Shown here one piece after another: positions 52,544 to 62,482 of a stretch of 64,000 nt of DNA; position 1 is the first letter of the stretch, and every line of letters begins with the position of its first letter. Under the pieces are notes generated by a model. It was not told the DNA's origin. It saw only the letters and a list, made by a program, of their open reading frames with translations, and did no database searches. The stretch lies in contig OY755042.1 of the NCBI GenBank assembly GCA_963576565.1, positions 101,798,185 through 101,862,184 of the forward strand, written 5' to 3'. The position numbers and the translations under genes are program-made. The stretch is from Aspidapion aeneum. Lineage: Eukaryota > Arthropoda > Insecta > Coleoptera > Brentidae.

Positions 52544-53221
52544 GCAATGTCCTACTCTCTACTAATAAAAAATACAGAAACAATATACCTAATATGTGTA
52601 TCACATAAAACATGGGCCACAGCCTCGCTTAAACACTAGGCTAGCTTAAGGGCCTAAATAAGGGGGAAGTAGTTAGTAGGGTTAAATATCTCCACCTTGC
52701 CCCAAAAAATTAGTTCATTGTGGATATATTATATTACAATGATTTTTTTTTATATTCTGAATTCTTGGGCTAGCTACGTCGATGGAGATTAGATAAAATG
52801 TATTTCTTTATGGACTGACCCCTTGATTTATTTGTAGTTTTTTACATTTTTGTATTTATTTGTTTTTGGGTTTAAATATTTTTTATTAATAAAATTAATC
52901 ATGCAAATTCCATGGAAAAAATTCTAACTATATGGATACAATCTCAAAAACTAAAAGCCAAAAGTGACAGATAAAATTTAATTTGACAGTTGGATTATTT
53001 ATATTTTTTTAAATAAAAAAGCAATTTACAATCAATTGTTTTTTTTTTTAATAAAAAAGTTATAGACCACCTCTTAAAATGTAGACTACTTAGCTTATAA
53101 AGGGCTATTAAAATGAGGTTTTTACTTTTTTCTATATCCCCTAGAAATACCTAAACCCCCCAAAAAGATCGATATTGATATACATACAGGATGTATTAAA
53201 ACGCAAAGGAAGCGAAATATA
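52544..53221. other. Unassigned AT-rich DNA
   Basis: 52930-53000 (ATCTCAAAAACTAAAA...GTGACAGATAAAATT, then TTTGACAGTTGG) resembles 9160-9210, a dispersed repeat. No gene. Confidence 0.4.
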
Positions 53222-53223
53222 TA

Positions 53224-53806
53224 CAGTATGTCCCCCTAAGTTGGAATCATATGAAAAACTTTTTTATTATTAATTTTAGGAAAAAAAGTTATTCTTCAAA
53301 AAAAATCCTGCATTATCTAAAACCTAGAATACAGTCATCAAATATTAAATTTTTTCAGTGGTATACGAGGTTTGTCAAAAAATATGAGTTTTACTCAAGA
53401 GTAAAGTACCTTTAAATTTGCAAAATAAATGAATATGCACTTATTACGCGTTTTAATTTCAAAATTATTAGGAAACATCGAAAAACTAAAACTAATCACA
53501 AAATCATTCATTCAAAATAGAAAGAGTAGTAAAAAATAAAATAATCTGAAGTTTTAAACGTAATTTTTAATTCTGATCAACTTTTTGTAGTAACATTTTT
53601 CGATATTGTCAAATTTAAAGGTACTTTAATCTTGAGCAAAACTCATATTTTTTGACAAACCTCGTTTACCATTAAAAAAATTTGATATTTGATGACTGTA
53701 TTATAGGGTTTAGATAATGCAGAACTTTTTATGAAAAATAACTTTTTTTTCTAAAATTATTAATAAAAAAGTTTTCCATATGATTCCAACTTAGGAGGAC
53801 ATACTG
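53224..53806. mobile_element. Mariner-type foldback MITE, TA TSD
   Basis: The left arm begins CAGTATGTCCCCCTAAGTTG and the right arm ends with the complement of CAGTATGTCCTCCTAAGTTG. The inverted repeats extend about 195 bp each (53224-53420 and 53608-53806). TA flanks both ends, as expected for Tc1/mariner. No coding capacity. Confidence 0.88.
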
Positions 53807-53808
53807 TA

Positions 53809-54394
53809 TATATACATTTATATATGTATAAGTCGAAAACGTAAACGCCTAAGCATATTAAATAGGCAGTAGCTAGAAAAGGAGTAATATTTGATTAAAT
53901 TACGCGGTATACCAACCAAATTCTAAATACCTTATTCATAATGATCGAGTTCGACCAAACACACCGGGGCTCCCGAGAGGCTCTCTCTCTTTAATGCACC
54001 ACATTCAAAAGAGCGGAAGAATTGCCAAGCGCCCCGGGTTGTCTACGCGAACTCACTAACTGTCCACCTATTGAAAAATCAATCTGGGGAAAGTAGGAGA
54101 ATTGTAAAGTAGATAGGTATAATTGTCTTTGGTATGGCAACACCGCCGACTCATTCAGGCGAGACAATTAGCAATTAATATTTACACCGTCGCGTATAGC
54201 CATCTGGTATGAGATTTCGGTAACAGGGGCCATTTTTGGATCAGGCGTCTATTATATTAGTTTATGCTTGTGACCATAAACTAATAATATATTAGTTTAT
54301 GCTTGTTACTTTAAAACATAAAAGCCATACTTTATTTCATTACATTATTTTTCTCTTAGTCCAAACTTCTCATTGTATGATTTTCCTTTACGAT
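53809..54394. other. Unassigned DNA with a 35-bp-offset duplication
   Basis: A 19-bp segment, TATATTAGTTTATGCTTGT, occurs at 54253-54271 and 54288-54306, separated by GACCATAAACTAATAA, which inverts part of it. No gene. Confidence 0.5.
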
Positions 54395-54645
54395 GTTTTA
54401 CTCAGGGCGCTTTTTCCGTGTGCGCTCATATCGGTGTGGGCTTTTTTTCGCGTGCGCTTTTTTACAAGTGCGCTGTTCAGATATTCTGCTGCGGTTTTTT
54501 CCTCTGCGCTGTTCAGATATTCTGGTGCGGTCGTGGGCAAAGACAAAATTTGGCGCCCCATCAACGATTTCGGGCACAATTTGGCGCCCCGGTATCGGTG
54601 GCAGGTGCCCACTCTGCCACACCTAGATCCGCCATTGATCGTTCG
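54395..54645. repeat. GCGCTTTTTCCGTGTGC and TTTGGCGCCCC word tracts
   Basis: Contains GGCGCTTTTTCCGTGTGCGC with further variants to about 54470, a perfect tandem GCGCTGTTCAGATATTCTG (54470 and 54507), two ATTTGGCGCCCC words, and ends with CCTAGATCCGCCATTG, a hAT-type right end like 13146. Five overlapping open frames here on both strands arise from the biased composition and are not accepted as genes. Confidence 0.6.
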
Positions 54646-54727
54646 CCTACACGTAATAAAATCGGAATAACTGCATTAAAACCAAGTTGAAACAGCCACC
54701 AAAATAATTATTTAGATACGATTTGAG

Positions 54728-55872
54728 CAGTGGCGGTTCTGCATAAAAAATATTAAAATTTGATCATTCTTTAATTTAATTAATAATTACCCCAAACGGA
54801 ATTCACTAAAGACTGGAATATTACCTACAAATTAATACCCGGTTTGTATGTGTTTCTATTCGTGTTCAAACCACCTGCGGTGCATGTCGGATGCGCTATA
54901 TAGTTGGTTCGAATCTAATTAGTCACTTTTATTTGCACCGTAGACTTTATGTCGCATTTTAATTACGAAATATAGAAAGAGAAGACGACATGTCCCAATA
55001 GAATTTTACAGTACATATAATCTGAACCTTCTTTTGGCACAGCGCGTATACAAAAACTAGCCTCCCGTGACAACTCCCGTGACAACCCCTGCGCCCATGG
55101 TTCGCGTTGCATGTTAGAGCAGTTCACGGGCACGTTTAATTAGTGCACTTAGACAATTTGGCACAGTGATGTGCAACAATTACTTTTCCAAGTATCGAGT
55201 AGATACTGATACTTCGTATTCGAGTATCAGATTTTTGTATTCGGTAATCATTATATTATCGGTAAATCCAATAAATACTGAGATTTTCTATGTTGTCAAT
55301 CGTATACGTATACGCAATAGTTCATTTAATAATTTAAGTAAATAAATATCGGTCCAAATAATTGCAAGTAGTCCAAACTTGTTACTCATACGGCCGATGC
55401 CGATACAATTGATACGAAAGTAACACTTTGGCTTCGGTCCCATTCGGGATTCGAGTAAAGAGTATTTAGCGTCGAAGGATTCGATTACTTCGAATCTGCC
55501 CATGTATCAGATATTAAAGTATCGAGTAGATAGTATTTGCACACCACCAATTTGGCATTATCGGTCGAGCGCTGGCGGTTTGGTTTGATTTCGACAATTT
55601 GGTATTCACGAAAATGGAGGAAGTGTCTCTGATAGTATTAGCGTACAATATTTAAAGGCAATTAAATTTTTATATTTGCCATTAGAAGAAAAAAAATGTA
55701 AACTAGGTATGATACATTTATTATTTATTTATAATTTCAATAATAATAGGTAGGTAACTAATATCTAACTAAATATCTCATTTTTTAATTATTTGCAAAA
55801 AAAATTTTTGCCTGCGCCTCAATTTTTTTTTTTGGTTGCACTCCCAAAGCCTTTTACCACGCGTTGTCACTG
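54728..55872 (-). mobile_element. hAT element, 1145 bp, perfect 8-bp TSD
   Basis: Starts CAGTGGCGGTTCTGC and ends GCGTTGTCACTG (complement CAGTGACAACGCGTGG). The octamer GATTTGAG flanks both sides (54720-54727 and 55873-55880). It is the full-length counterpart of the truncated inverted copy at 46151-46853 and contains a nested hAT MITE at 55164-55549. A short start-of-transposase remnant lies near 55610-55700. Non-autonomous. Confidence 0.92.
55164..55549. mobile_element. Nested hAT MITE, 386 bp, perfect 8-bp TSD
   Basis: Begins CAGTGATGTGCAACAATTAC and ends GTATTTGCACACCACCA, with ATTTGGCA on both sides (55156-55163 and 55550-55557). AAGTATCGAGTAGATA occurs near each end (55190 and 55517). 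It is absent from the related copy at 46151-46853, confirming a later insertion. The minus-strand frame at 55288-55503 is not a gene. Confidence 0.85.
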
Positions 55873-55880
55873 GATTTGAG

Positions 55881-56194
55881 TGGTCCAAAATCCCGTTATT
55901 ATTTTAAACTATAATTAACTTTGTTTCGTTAAGTTAATAATAATGATATTAACATTAAATCAAATCAAAGGATACTTTATATTTTAACATTAAAACGCCC
56001 ACCGAGGCATCATTTTGTAATGCTTTAAAAAGATCGGTTCGCATTAACAGCTACATAATGTAGCTATTATCATGTAGGTGGTATTGGCTGCACAGCCCAG
56101 TGCACAGTGGCTGATATAAATTAAAATTTATAAAGAACAGCTACACATTGCATATTCACACGGTGTTTAAAAATATAAACTGTGGTAACTTAAT

Positions 56195-56196
<2 letters not shown>
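55881..56196. other. Unassigned DNA
   Basis: No gene or repeat end is recognised. Confidence 0.35.

Positions 56197-56250
<54 letters not shown>
56197..56250. repeat. (TA)27 microsatellite
   Basis: Perfect TA dinucleotide run immediately at the left end of the foldback MITE at 56251; TA-rich target sites are typical for mariner-type insertion. Confidence 0.95.
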
Positions 56251-56255
<5 letters not shown>

Positions 56256-56794
56256 AATTTTTCACGTTACTGGTGGTCCAGCGGATTTTTGTAAACAAAA
56301 GTTAAATATGATATGAACAACGGAACAACTAATATTTTTTAATTTTTTTAAAAACTAAGGCAATTTTCCTACTGTTTTCTAGTACATTCTTATAAAATAT
56401 AATTTTCTAGACGTATTGTCGTTATTTTTTTTTAGCCCGCTTTATTTTTTATTACACAAAACTTAAACTACAAGTCGAACTGAATGTGATCGTTTAGTAT
56501 CAAAGGTGAACCGAGGACGTGGAAAGTAAACAAAGATGTAAGTCAGCGGATTGTTTTTGAAGCTGAAACGAACACATTATTTTCTTCGAATTTCAATTTT
56601 AGAGATAAATGAAGCGGGCCAAAAAAAATATCGACCGGTATGTCTAAAAAATATTATTTTATAAGAATATACTAAAAAGTAGTAGGAAAATTGCCTAAAT
56701 TTTCAAAAAATTTAAAAAATATTAGTTGTTCATATCATATCTAACTATTGTTTACATAAATCAGCTGGACCACCAGTGACGTGAAAATTCGACA
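56251..56794. mobile_element. Foldback MITE, TA-type
   Basis: The left arm TGTTGAATTTTTCACGTTAC then TGGTGGTCCAGC faces the complement at the right (TGTCGAATTTTCACGTCACT, GGTGGTCCAGC). The arms are about 170 bp each (56251-56420 and 56640-56794), with TA repeats outside both ends. No coding capacity. Confidence 0.8.
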
Positions 56795-56996
56795 TATATT
56801 TATAAGATCCGAACACCGCTCTATTCTATCCACTGTGAACTTAATTAACAACTTCTTTTTTTAACAGGTAAATTGGCTAGTGAAGTAAATCAGTTGCGTA
56901 CGCACAAAATGATCTTGAAGGGGGCTTATGCGCGGACCGATAAATTTTAGTTTTAATTTTTGGTAGTTTTGCTACCGAGATGACAGGTTTTCGCCT

Positions 56997-57122
56997 CTTA
57001 TCTCGTCTCGCCCTCTCTCGACGAGACGAGAGAGTTATTTTCTCTCAAATGAAAGCTGAGGACGAGACGAGAGAAAGACCCCCCTCTCGTCGAGAGATTC
57101 TCGTTTTTCTCGTTCTCTCGAG
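56997..57122. repeat. CTCTCGACGAGA palindromic word array
   Basis: Degenerate repeats of CTCTCGTC/GACGAGAGAG in both orientations, able to form several hairpins. The plus-strand frame at 56980-57183 is a by-product. Confidence 0.65.
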
Positions 57123-58643
57123 CAAAAATTTTGGTTTTATAAATTTTTATAATTTATCATCTGTTCGTGTTGACCCTTTATAGAGTTAAGCTGATATTTG
57201 TGTATTTTTTTTTAAATAAAAGGTATGTAAAAATTGTCATATATTCCATTTTTGACAACATGTACTGTGGCTTACCTTTCTGCTGGTTAAACAAATTTAA
57301 AGGTCTCTGTAATGTGCGTTTACTTTAAAAAAACATAGAAATTTCTTGCAAAAACAGGTTTTTCCCTGAAAAATTACGAAAAATTAAGATTAAAAGAAAG
57401 TTATTTTTAAAAAAGTTTTGGTTAGTTTTGAAAAAAACACAATTTCGCAAGGAAAAATCTTTGGTTTCCAGAATCTGGAAATTCGATAGAGATCTTTAAG
57501 ACCCAAGTATTTTAAATAATAAATTGCTTTATTTTTAAGGATTTATATTATTGGCAAAACACAAGATAATCTTTTGTCAACGAACACTTGGGATTTTGGG
57601 TACAGTTTTAAATAAATAAAGCGATGCAAAACTTTTCCACAGCCTTTATTTCATAGGCATTAACGAGCTATTTAAGTCCAGGTATTGTATTTACTCCTTT
57701 ATTTATTGTATGTATATAGAGTATATTCCCGAATGGATTTAACACTTTATTTTGGAAAAAGTAAATACCATAAATAATAAGATTCACCCTGTGGTCTCCA
57801 AGATATAGGTGCGTTCTAAGAGGTGAGTATCAAATATCAATATTCCTTATTGAAAAAGTAATTGAACAGGCATCCGAGAAGAAAAAATCGAGTGGTCCCA
57901 GCACAAACTGAATGGACCAGACAAAACAGGCATTTTGAAACTTTCTAATATTCCAGTTATTGCCCACATGGCCCAAATTTTACGCCTGTAGCTGTATCCC
58001 AAGCATCAAAAATAAAACCTGCTCACACTTTTGTACTTTAGTTAAATTATTTAAACCTAGCAGCCAGCAAGATAAGTGTTACAAAAATTTGCAAATTTAT
58101 AAACAAGAAAAAATTCTTCGTGGCTAAGCGGGCATCGAAAGATTAAGTTTCTCTCGTATTTTTCCGTGAGCAGCTCGAAAGCTGCTTCGTTCCTTAAGGG
58201 ACTCTTCAAAACACTGCATGGTCAATGTGACACTTTTGTAAAGCTACAGAGACGGTATATGAATCTCATCTTCCGATGTTGGTAAGATAAATAAATAAAT
58301 AATGCCTGCAATACCGTTTGCTTTCCCATAAGTGGCGACATCTACAATTACAAAAGAAACTACCAGAGTAAAAATAAAAGCAGGCAGATGAAACGAAACA
58401 CAGTACTCATGATCGTGACATAATTTGTCCCTCAGGTAAAGTAATTCATAACAAAAACATTTCATGTAAAAAAAACCAAACTAGAAAGAACCTTTCATTT
58501 TAAAATATTTATTGGAGAACTTGACTTTACTTTTATCTGAATTCTTTTTACGGAATACCATTTTCGCGTACTTGGATAAAAATATGAAATGTTTTTGTTA
58601 TGATTTTACTCCTTTTTTAAAGGATTTAGATTTAAGTTTTTAA
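57123..58643. other. No recognised genes; one possible signal-peptide exon
   Basis: The minus-strand frame at 58244-58465 is unrecognised. Within it, on the minus strand, ATG at 58408-58410 begins MSTVFRFICLLLFLL followed by CTCTG|GTAGTTTC at 58364, which would fit a first exon encoding a signal peptide. This is weak and is recorded only as a possibility. 57880-58000 is unassigned. Confidence 0.2.
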
Positions 58644-58977
58644 CAATTCATAATAAGTTACTGCTTTATAGACAAATACTGAAACCAGTATGGACATATG
58701 GTATTCAACTATGGGGTTGTGCTAAAGAGAGTAACATTCTAGTTGTACAGAGATTTCAAAATAAAGTATTAAGAAACATTGTGAATGCACCTTGGTACGT
58801 TCGAAATAGTGACCTTCATCGAGATCTAAAAATCGAAACTGTAGCAGAGACTATAAAAAAGTACGCAAAAAGCCATGAAGATAGACTCCATCGGCATGTG
58901 AATGTGGAAGCAATTCAGACAATACTATGCTAGTTCGACGACTAAAAAGAGTGAAGCCGTTTGAGCTAGTAAACTAA
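58644..58977 (+). pseudogene. Jockey-clade RT C-terminal coding fragment
   Basis: Reads NKLLLYRQILKPVWTYGIQL then WGCAKESNILVVQRFQNKVL, RNIVNAPWYVRNSDLHRDLK, VAETIKKYAKSHEDRLHRHV and NVEAIQ; a frameshift near 58925 then gives LVRRLKRVKPFELVN and TAA at 58975-58977. The '.LY...lrPi.tYgiqlWG.a..sni..iqrfQnk.LR.i..apwyv.n..lh.dl' pattern is diagnostic of Jockey-clade LINEs. The frameshift makes it inactive, though it is the best-preserved LINE insertion in the window. Confidence 0.92.
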
Positions 58978-59183
58978 GTGAATTACACATAAAACAAAAT
59001 AATGCTATAAACACAACACAATTGTGAGTTACAGACTAAACAAAGCGGGGAGAACTGTTGAGTGAACCCTAAGTTTAAATCTGACTTTTCTAGTAAATTA
59101 AGTTAAAACAAAATTGCTAATTAGTCTTACTGACTAGATTGTAATAAAAAAAACACAGTGTGTTTGACAAATAAAAAAAAAAA
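58644..59183 (+). mobile_element. Recent 5'-truncated Jockey LINE insertion with poly(A) and 10-bp TSD
   Basis: AAGTTTTTAA lies directly before the insert (58634-58643) and directly after its poly(A) (59184-59193), the standard target-primed integration structure. The insert starts inside the RT thumb coding region, ends in (A)12-plus at about 59172-59183, and has a 200-bp 3' UTR. The coding part is described separately. Confidence 0.92.
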
Positions 59184-59193
59184 AAGTTTTTAA

Positions 59194-60218
59194 GTAATAA
59201 AATATGCAGAATATTGTTCAAAACTTTTGCAATACCTTATTAAAAATTTTGAGGTTTATTTTATTTTTTCCTTTGGTTTTATCATAGTTCCTATCAGCCT
59301 TCTAGAGCTCAGCTCTCTAGCGTTCCTGGAAGTGGGCAATGTTACTTTTACATAAATTTAGATTTACAGGGGAAGAAAGTAAATTAAAAATTCGGTGTTT
59401 TTAATTTTTTCCCTATAGTTTTATCATAGTTCCTATTAGTCTTCAGTTAATGAGAAGAGACAGGAAGACTAAAAGTTGGGATAAGTGAACATTTTAGAAG
59501 GGGCCAGGCGAGTCCTTTGCAGCCATGACAAGCAAAAATTTCTCCTGTCTCATAAATTTAGGCCTTTTTGTTGATATACTCGTACCGACTACTTGTCTTG
59601 AGGAGAAATTAATTAATATTAATATATAGTAGGTGGCAGGCAAAAGTTTTTTGATGTTTGTTTGAAGAGGGAGAGAGAGATGAGAAATGGGGTCGGTAGC
59701 CGCCAAATATATTATAAGACTAAACAGAGAGGTCCATGCAACTAGGAACATATGAATGGCCATACCGCGAGTGAGATTGCCCAATCTTGGTTCCAATGAT
59801 TTCGTTTTGGGGAGTAATAATAAAAATTAAGCTTACGAGGATGATAGAGCCAATAATTTGGAAAATTTTCGAAATAAAATTATGGAAGCATTATCAAACT
59901 ATGACCTCTATGTTTTTAAATCCAAGAGTTTGGTTTTATAATAGGCTCAGATATTGTCTAGCCGAAGAAGGAGGACTTTAATATTTTTGGTTGGGAAGGA
60001 TTATGTTGTATTTTAGCTCTGCTGCCTACAAAAAAAATTTGACATGGCTTCAAAAATCAAAAGTTTAATGTCTCATTTTCAAGAGACAAGGCGAAGAACA
60101 ACAATAAAAACTGTTTATTGAATAGGCCACAAAGAGATATAGTGCCACATGATAACAAATAAGAGAAAGCTTCAATAATCTTCTTTTAAAAAAATCATGG
60201 TTTAACATATATTAGTAT
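59194..60218. other. Unassigned DNA with a short direct repeat
   Basis: TTTTATCATAGTTCCTAT occurs at about 59277 and 59418. The open frames at 59494-59796 (minus) and 59787-59981 (plus) are not recognised; the first is hydrophobic near its start, with no clear family signature. Confidence 0.35.
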
Positions 60219-60225
60219 CGTGAGG

Positions 60226-60389
60226 TATGGGCGCACACAGGGGGGGGGGCGGGACCCAGGCCCCTTCCAAGCCTATGATTTTTGTATATATTTTCCACAT
60301 ATTTCATGAATAAATACAAAAAATAGCATGAAATACGACATTTTGAGGCCTCGCCCCCCCCCCAAGACATATTCCTGGGTGCGTTACTG
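60226..60389. mobile_element. Small hAT-like MITE (164 bp)
   Basis: Left TATGGGCGCACACAGG and right CCTGGGTGCGTTACTG form imperfect TIRs, flanked by CGTGAGG (60219-60225 and 60390-60396). Its interior (TTTCATGAATAAATAC, TGAGGCCTCG plus G- and C-runs) is shared with 39608-39756 and 41080-41262. Confidence 0.75.
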
Positions 60390-60580
60390 CGTGAGGCATT
60401 CTAATAGTGGGTCCACACCAAACCAACAAAACAAAAACAAAACAGCAACTCAATGTTTTCCAATATTTTTGCAACAAAATGAGAACAATTCGGCAACTTT
60501 TTTGTTTTGTTGGCGTTTTCAGCAACTTTTTACTTAAACATCGTGGTTCAGTTTGTGCAGTTTCTGTATGCAAAATAACC

Positions 60581-60796
60581 ATGTCTGGAGACAAAATGTA
60601 ATGGGGTGTTGAAAATACATGTAAATTAATTGAGCTTTATCGCCAGAAGAGAAGAAGAATTATAAAAATCGTTATAAAAACGCAGACGCCTTAAAGGAAA
60701 TAGGAATATTGTGTGATACTTCTTCAGAGGAAGTCGACAGAAGAATAAAAAATTACCATTACCATAAAAAGTTCACTAATTGTTTTCCTATATACA
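60581..60796 (+). pseudogene. MADF-domain remnant
   Basis: ATG at 60581 reads MSGDKM, TAA, WGVENTCKLIELYRQKRRRI, then in the next frame NRYKNADALKEIGILCDTSS and EEVDRRIKNYHYHKKF. 'W....~.kLIelYr.......n.y+n.....a..eI.......eeV..ri.ny' is the MADF (Adf-1-like) DNA-binding domain, used by host transcription factors and by some Harbinger-type transposon partner proteins. It is broken by a stop and a frameshift, and stops where the hAT at 60798 begins. Confidence 0.6.
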
Positions 60797-60797
60797 G

Positions 60798-61966
60798 CAG
60801 TGGCGGCGGCTACAGGGAGAGCAAGGGGGCAGTGCCCTCCCAAAACTAGACAACAACCAGTATTTTTAATTGATTTTTGTTTAAAAAGTTGAACTTTTCC
60901 TTACGACATGTCTAGTTCTCTTTTTTTAGTCTGTGTTTTTTTTTTAGTCTGGGCAAACTTTTTTTAGCGTAAATAATTACAAGCCGGCAGCACCGCGCGG
61001 GAAAAGATTTCAATTTCACCCGTTTTTCGGCGGTGTGTGGCTGGCTGTTCTCGCGCGGAAGCGGAAGGAATGTTTGTTTTAGTTGATTTCGGCCATATTC
61101 ATCGTGCCAAACCGTTTGATGCCCTTCCTACGTGTAGCCGGTTCTATCCTTAGTGAAGAAGTATGAGTTTGTTTTGATTTGGCGTACGTCAGGGTCAGTA
61201 GTTAAAAGCCTTGCCGATCGCGCGTCCATTGTTTTTGTTTTTGTTTGTTTTCAAAATGGAAATAAATACCGTCGATTATATAATTAACTGCGCAAATTTA
61301 AATACGTTGACATTTGAACTTCGATTAAAAATAAAATGTTTAGGGCCACATAGATCAGACCTAAAAATTAACCAAAATTTTAGTGCAAGTAATAAGAAAT
61401 TATACGATGCTGAAAACTGGTTGTATGGTTGGGAAAAACTAAATGCTTTTTTTGGTTTATTTGTCTTATTATGAACAATCCATGAAGTGATTCTACGTGG
61501 GTGGCAAAGAAAATGTGTGATATCAAGCACTTTAGTGAAAAGTTAGACACAAAGTTAGTGTTACTTATTAAAATAACCACATAGAATTTTCTGTACTAGG
61601 CAAGACTGATATTAGTTGCCAATTGAATAGTGCCTATAGGCAAAACATTGTCGAACATCATGAAAATGTGGCAAAAAATATAGTAGGTTAATAGACTATT
61701 TAAAATTCTGTGGGATTTTGGAGGTTCCTCTACAGGGCCATGATTAGTCTGAAACTGGTGCTAATCCGAGCACTTTGCACCTGTAAAAGAAGGGCGACTA
61801 GACATTATCTATAAATAAATAAACTAAAAACTAAACCAAGTAGCTGCTTGTTTGTAAAATGCTAAAATAAAATTGTTTAGATAAGTTTTTCATTTCCTTT
61901 TCCATGCAAAATAAATTTCTGCCCCCCCCCCCTCCACCCACTTTATAACGACACCAGCCGCCACTG
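60798..61966 (+). mobile_element. hAT element, 1169 bp, with decayed transposase
   Basis: Left CAGTGGCGGCGGCTACAGGG and right complement CAGTGGCGGCTGGTG form TIRs. G-runs inside the left and C-runs inside the right match other hAT MITEs here. The flanks (ATATACAG and TTACTTGT) do not match, so a TSD is not demonstrated. The CpG-rich block 60985-61215 could be the old promoter/5' UTR of the transposase that starts at 61255. Confidence 0.75.
61255..61810 (+). pseudogene. hAT transposase (TTF-type) pseudogene, N-terminal part
   Basis: From ATG at 61255: MEINTVDYIINCANLNTLTF, LRLKIKCLGPHRSDLKINQN then LYDAENWLYGWEKLNAFFGL. The expected zinc-finger signature W-L-C-G-C-(x)n-C-F.-C-L-L is recognisable with its cysteines replaced (Y, W and G). 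Later frames give MCDIKHFSEKLDTKLVLL, LGKTDISCQLNSAYRQNI, VEHHENVAKNIV, and KFCGILEVPLQGHD (the '+fcg.q.lpLRGHdE' motif before the DUF4371/catalytic region). Stops and shifts occur throughout, and the catalytic core is deleted. Confidence 0.8.
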
Positions 61967-62473
61967 TTACTTGTGAGAGAATAGGCTAGCAAATTTATTT
62001 GCAAGAAGACAAGAGGCATAAATCTCAATTTGAGAGCGAAATAAATGTATAGAAATAATTCTCTATCTCGTTCATGCTTTTTAGTTTATAGCTAAAAAAA
62101 CCAACTCCGTCTAATAAAGAAATAAAGAGTTAATTTTTCCTTGTTTAAGAGCCCCACTTGCGTAAGTAAGTATCACTTACGGAACACAATGGCTAATAGA
62201 GAATAAACAGCCCTTAAACTGACGAACAATCTTTTGCCCTTTTAATATAAAAGGCCTATACACAGAAAAGCTTTTATTAGAAAAAGCACGAGGCGGTGAC
62301 GGCTAAGTAAGGTTATAAGAAGGTTTGTATTTTTTTAAGAAATTTTCTTGCTAGATATCGGAAAAAGCTTTGTGTTATTTTATTTTCTTTTTTACTTAAA
62401 TGGACACTCGTTTATTTTGGGTCAAAAGAGCATTAATAAAATTAACTTCAACTTTAAATTAAAACAGAAACCG
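61967..62473. other. Unassigned DNA
   Basis: No gene; the open frame at 62348-62548 runs into the foldback array and is not accepted. Confidence 0.35.
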
Positions 62474-62482
62474 CGACATACA

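Noticed and set aside
54299..54690. Five overlapping open frames of 74-123 residues
   Set aside because: Open frames on both strands over the same GC-rich word tract; no family signature in any.
58364..58410. 47-nt possible signal-peptide first exon (MSTVFRFICLLLFLL)
   Set aside because: Short hydrophobic frames are common in AT-rich DNA; only a donor-like GTAG supports it, so it is not listed as a gene.
59494..59796. 100-residue hydrophobic minus-strand frame
   Set aside because: No homologue recognised, no splice or promoter context; a serine- and leucine-rich AT-driven frame.
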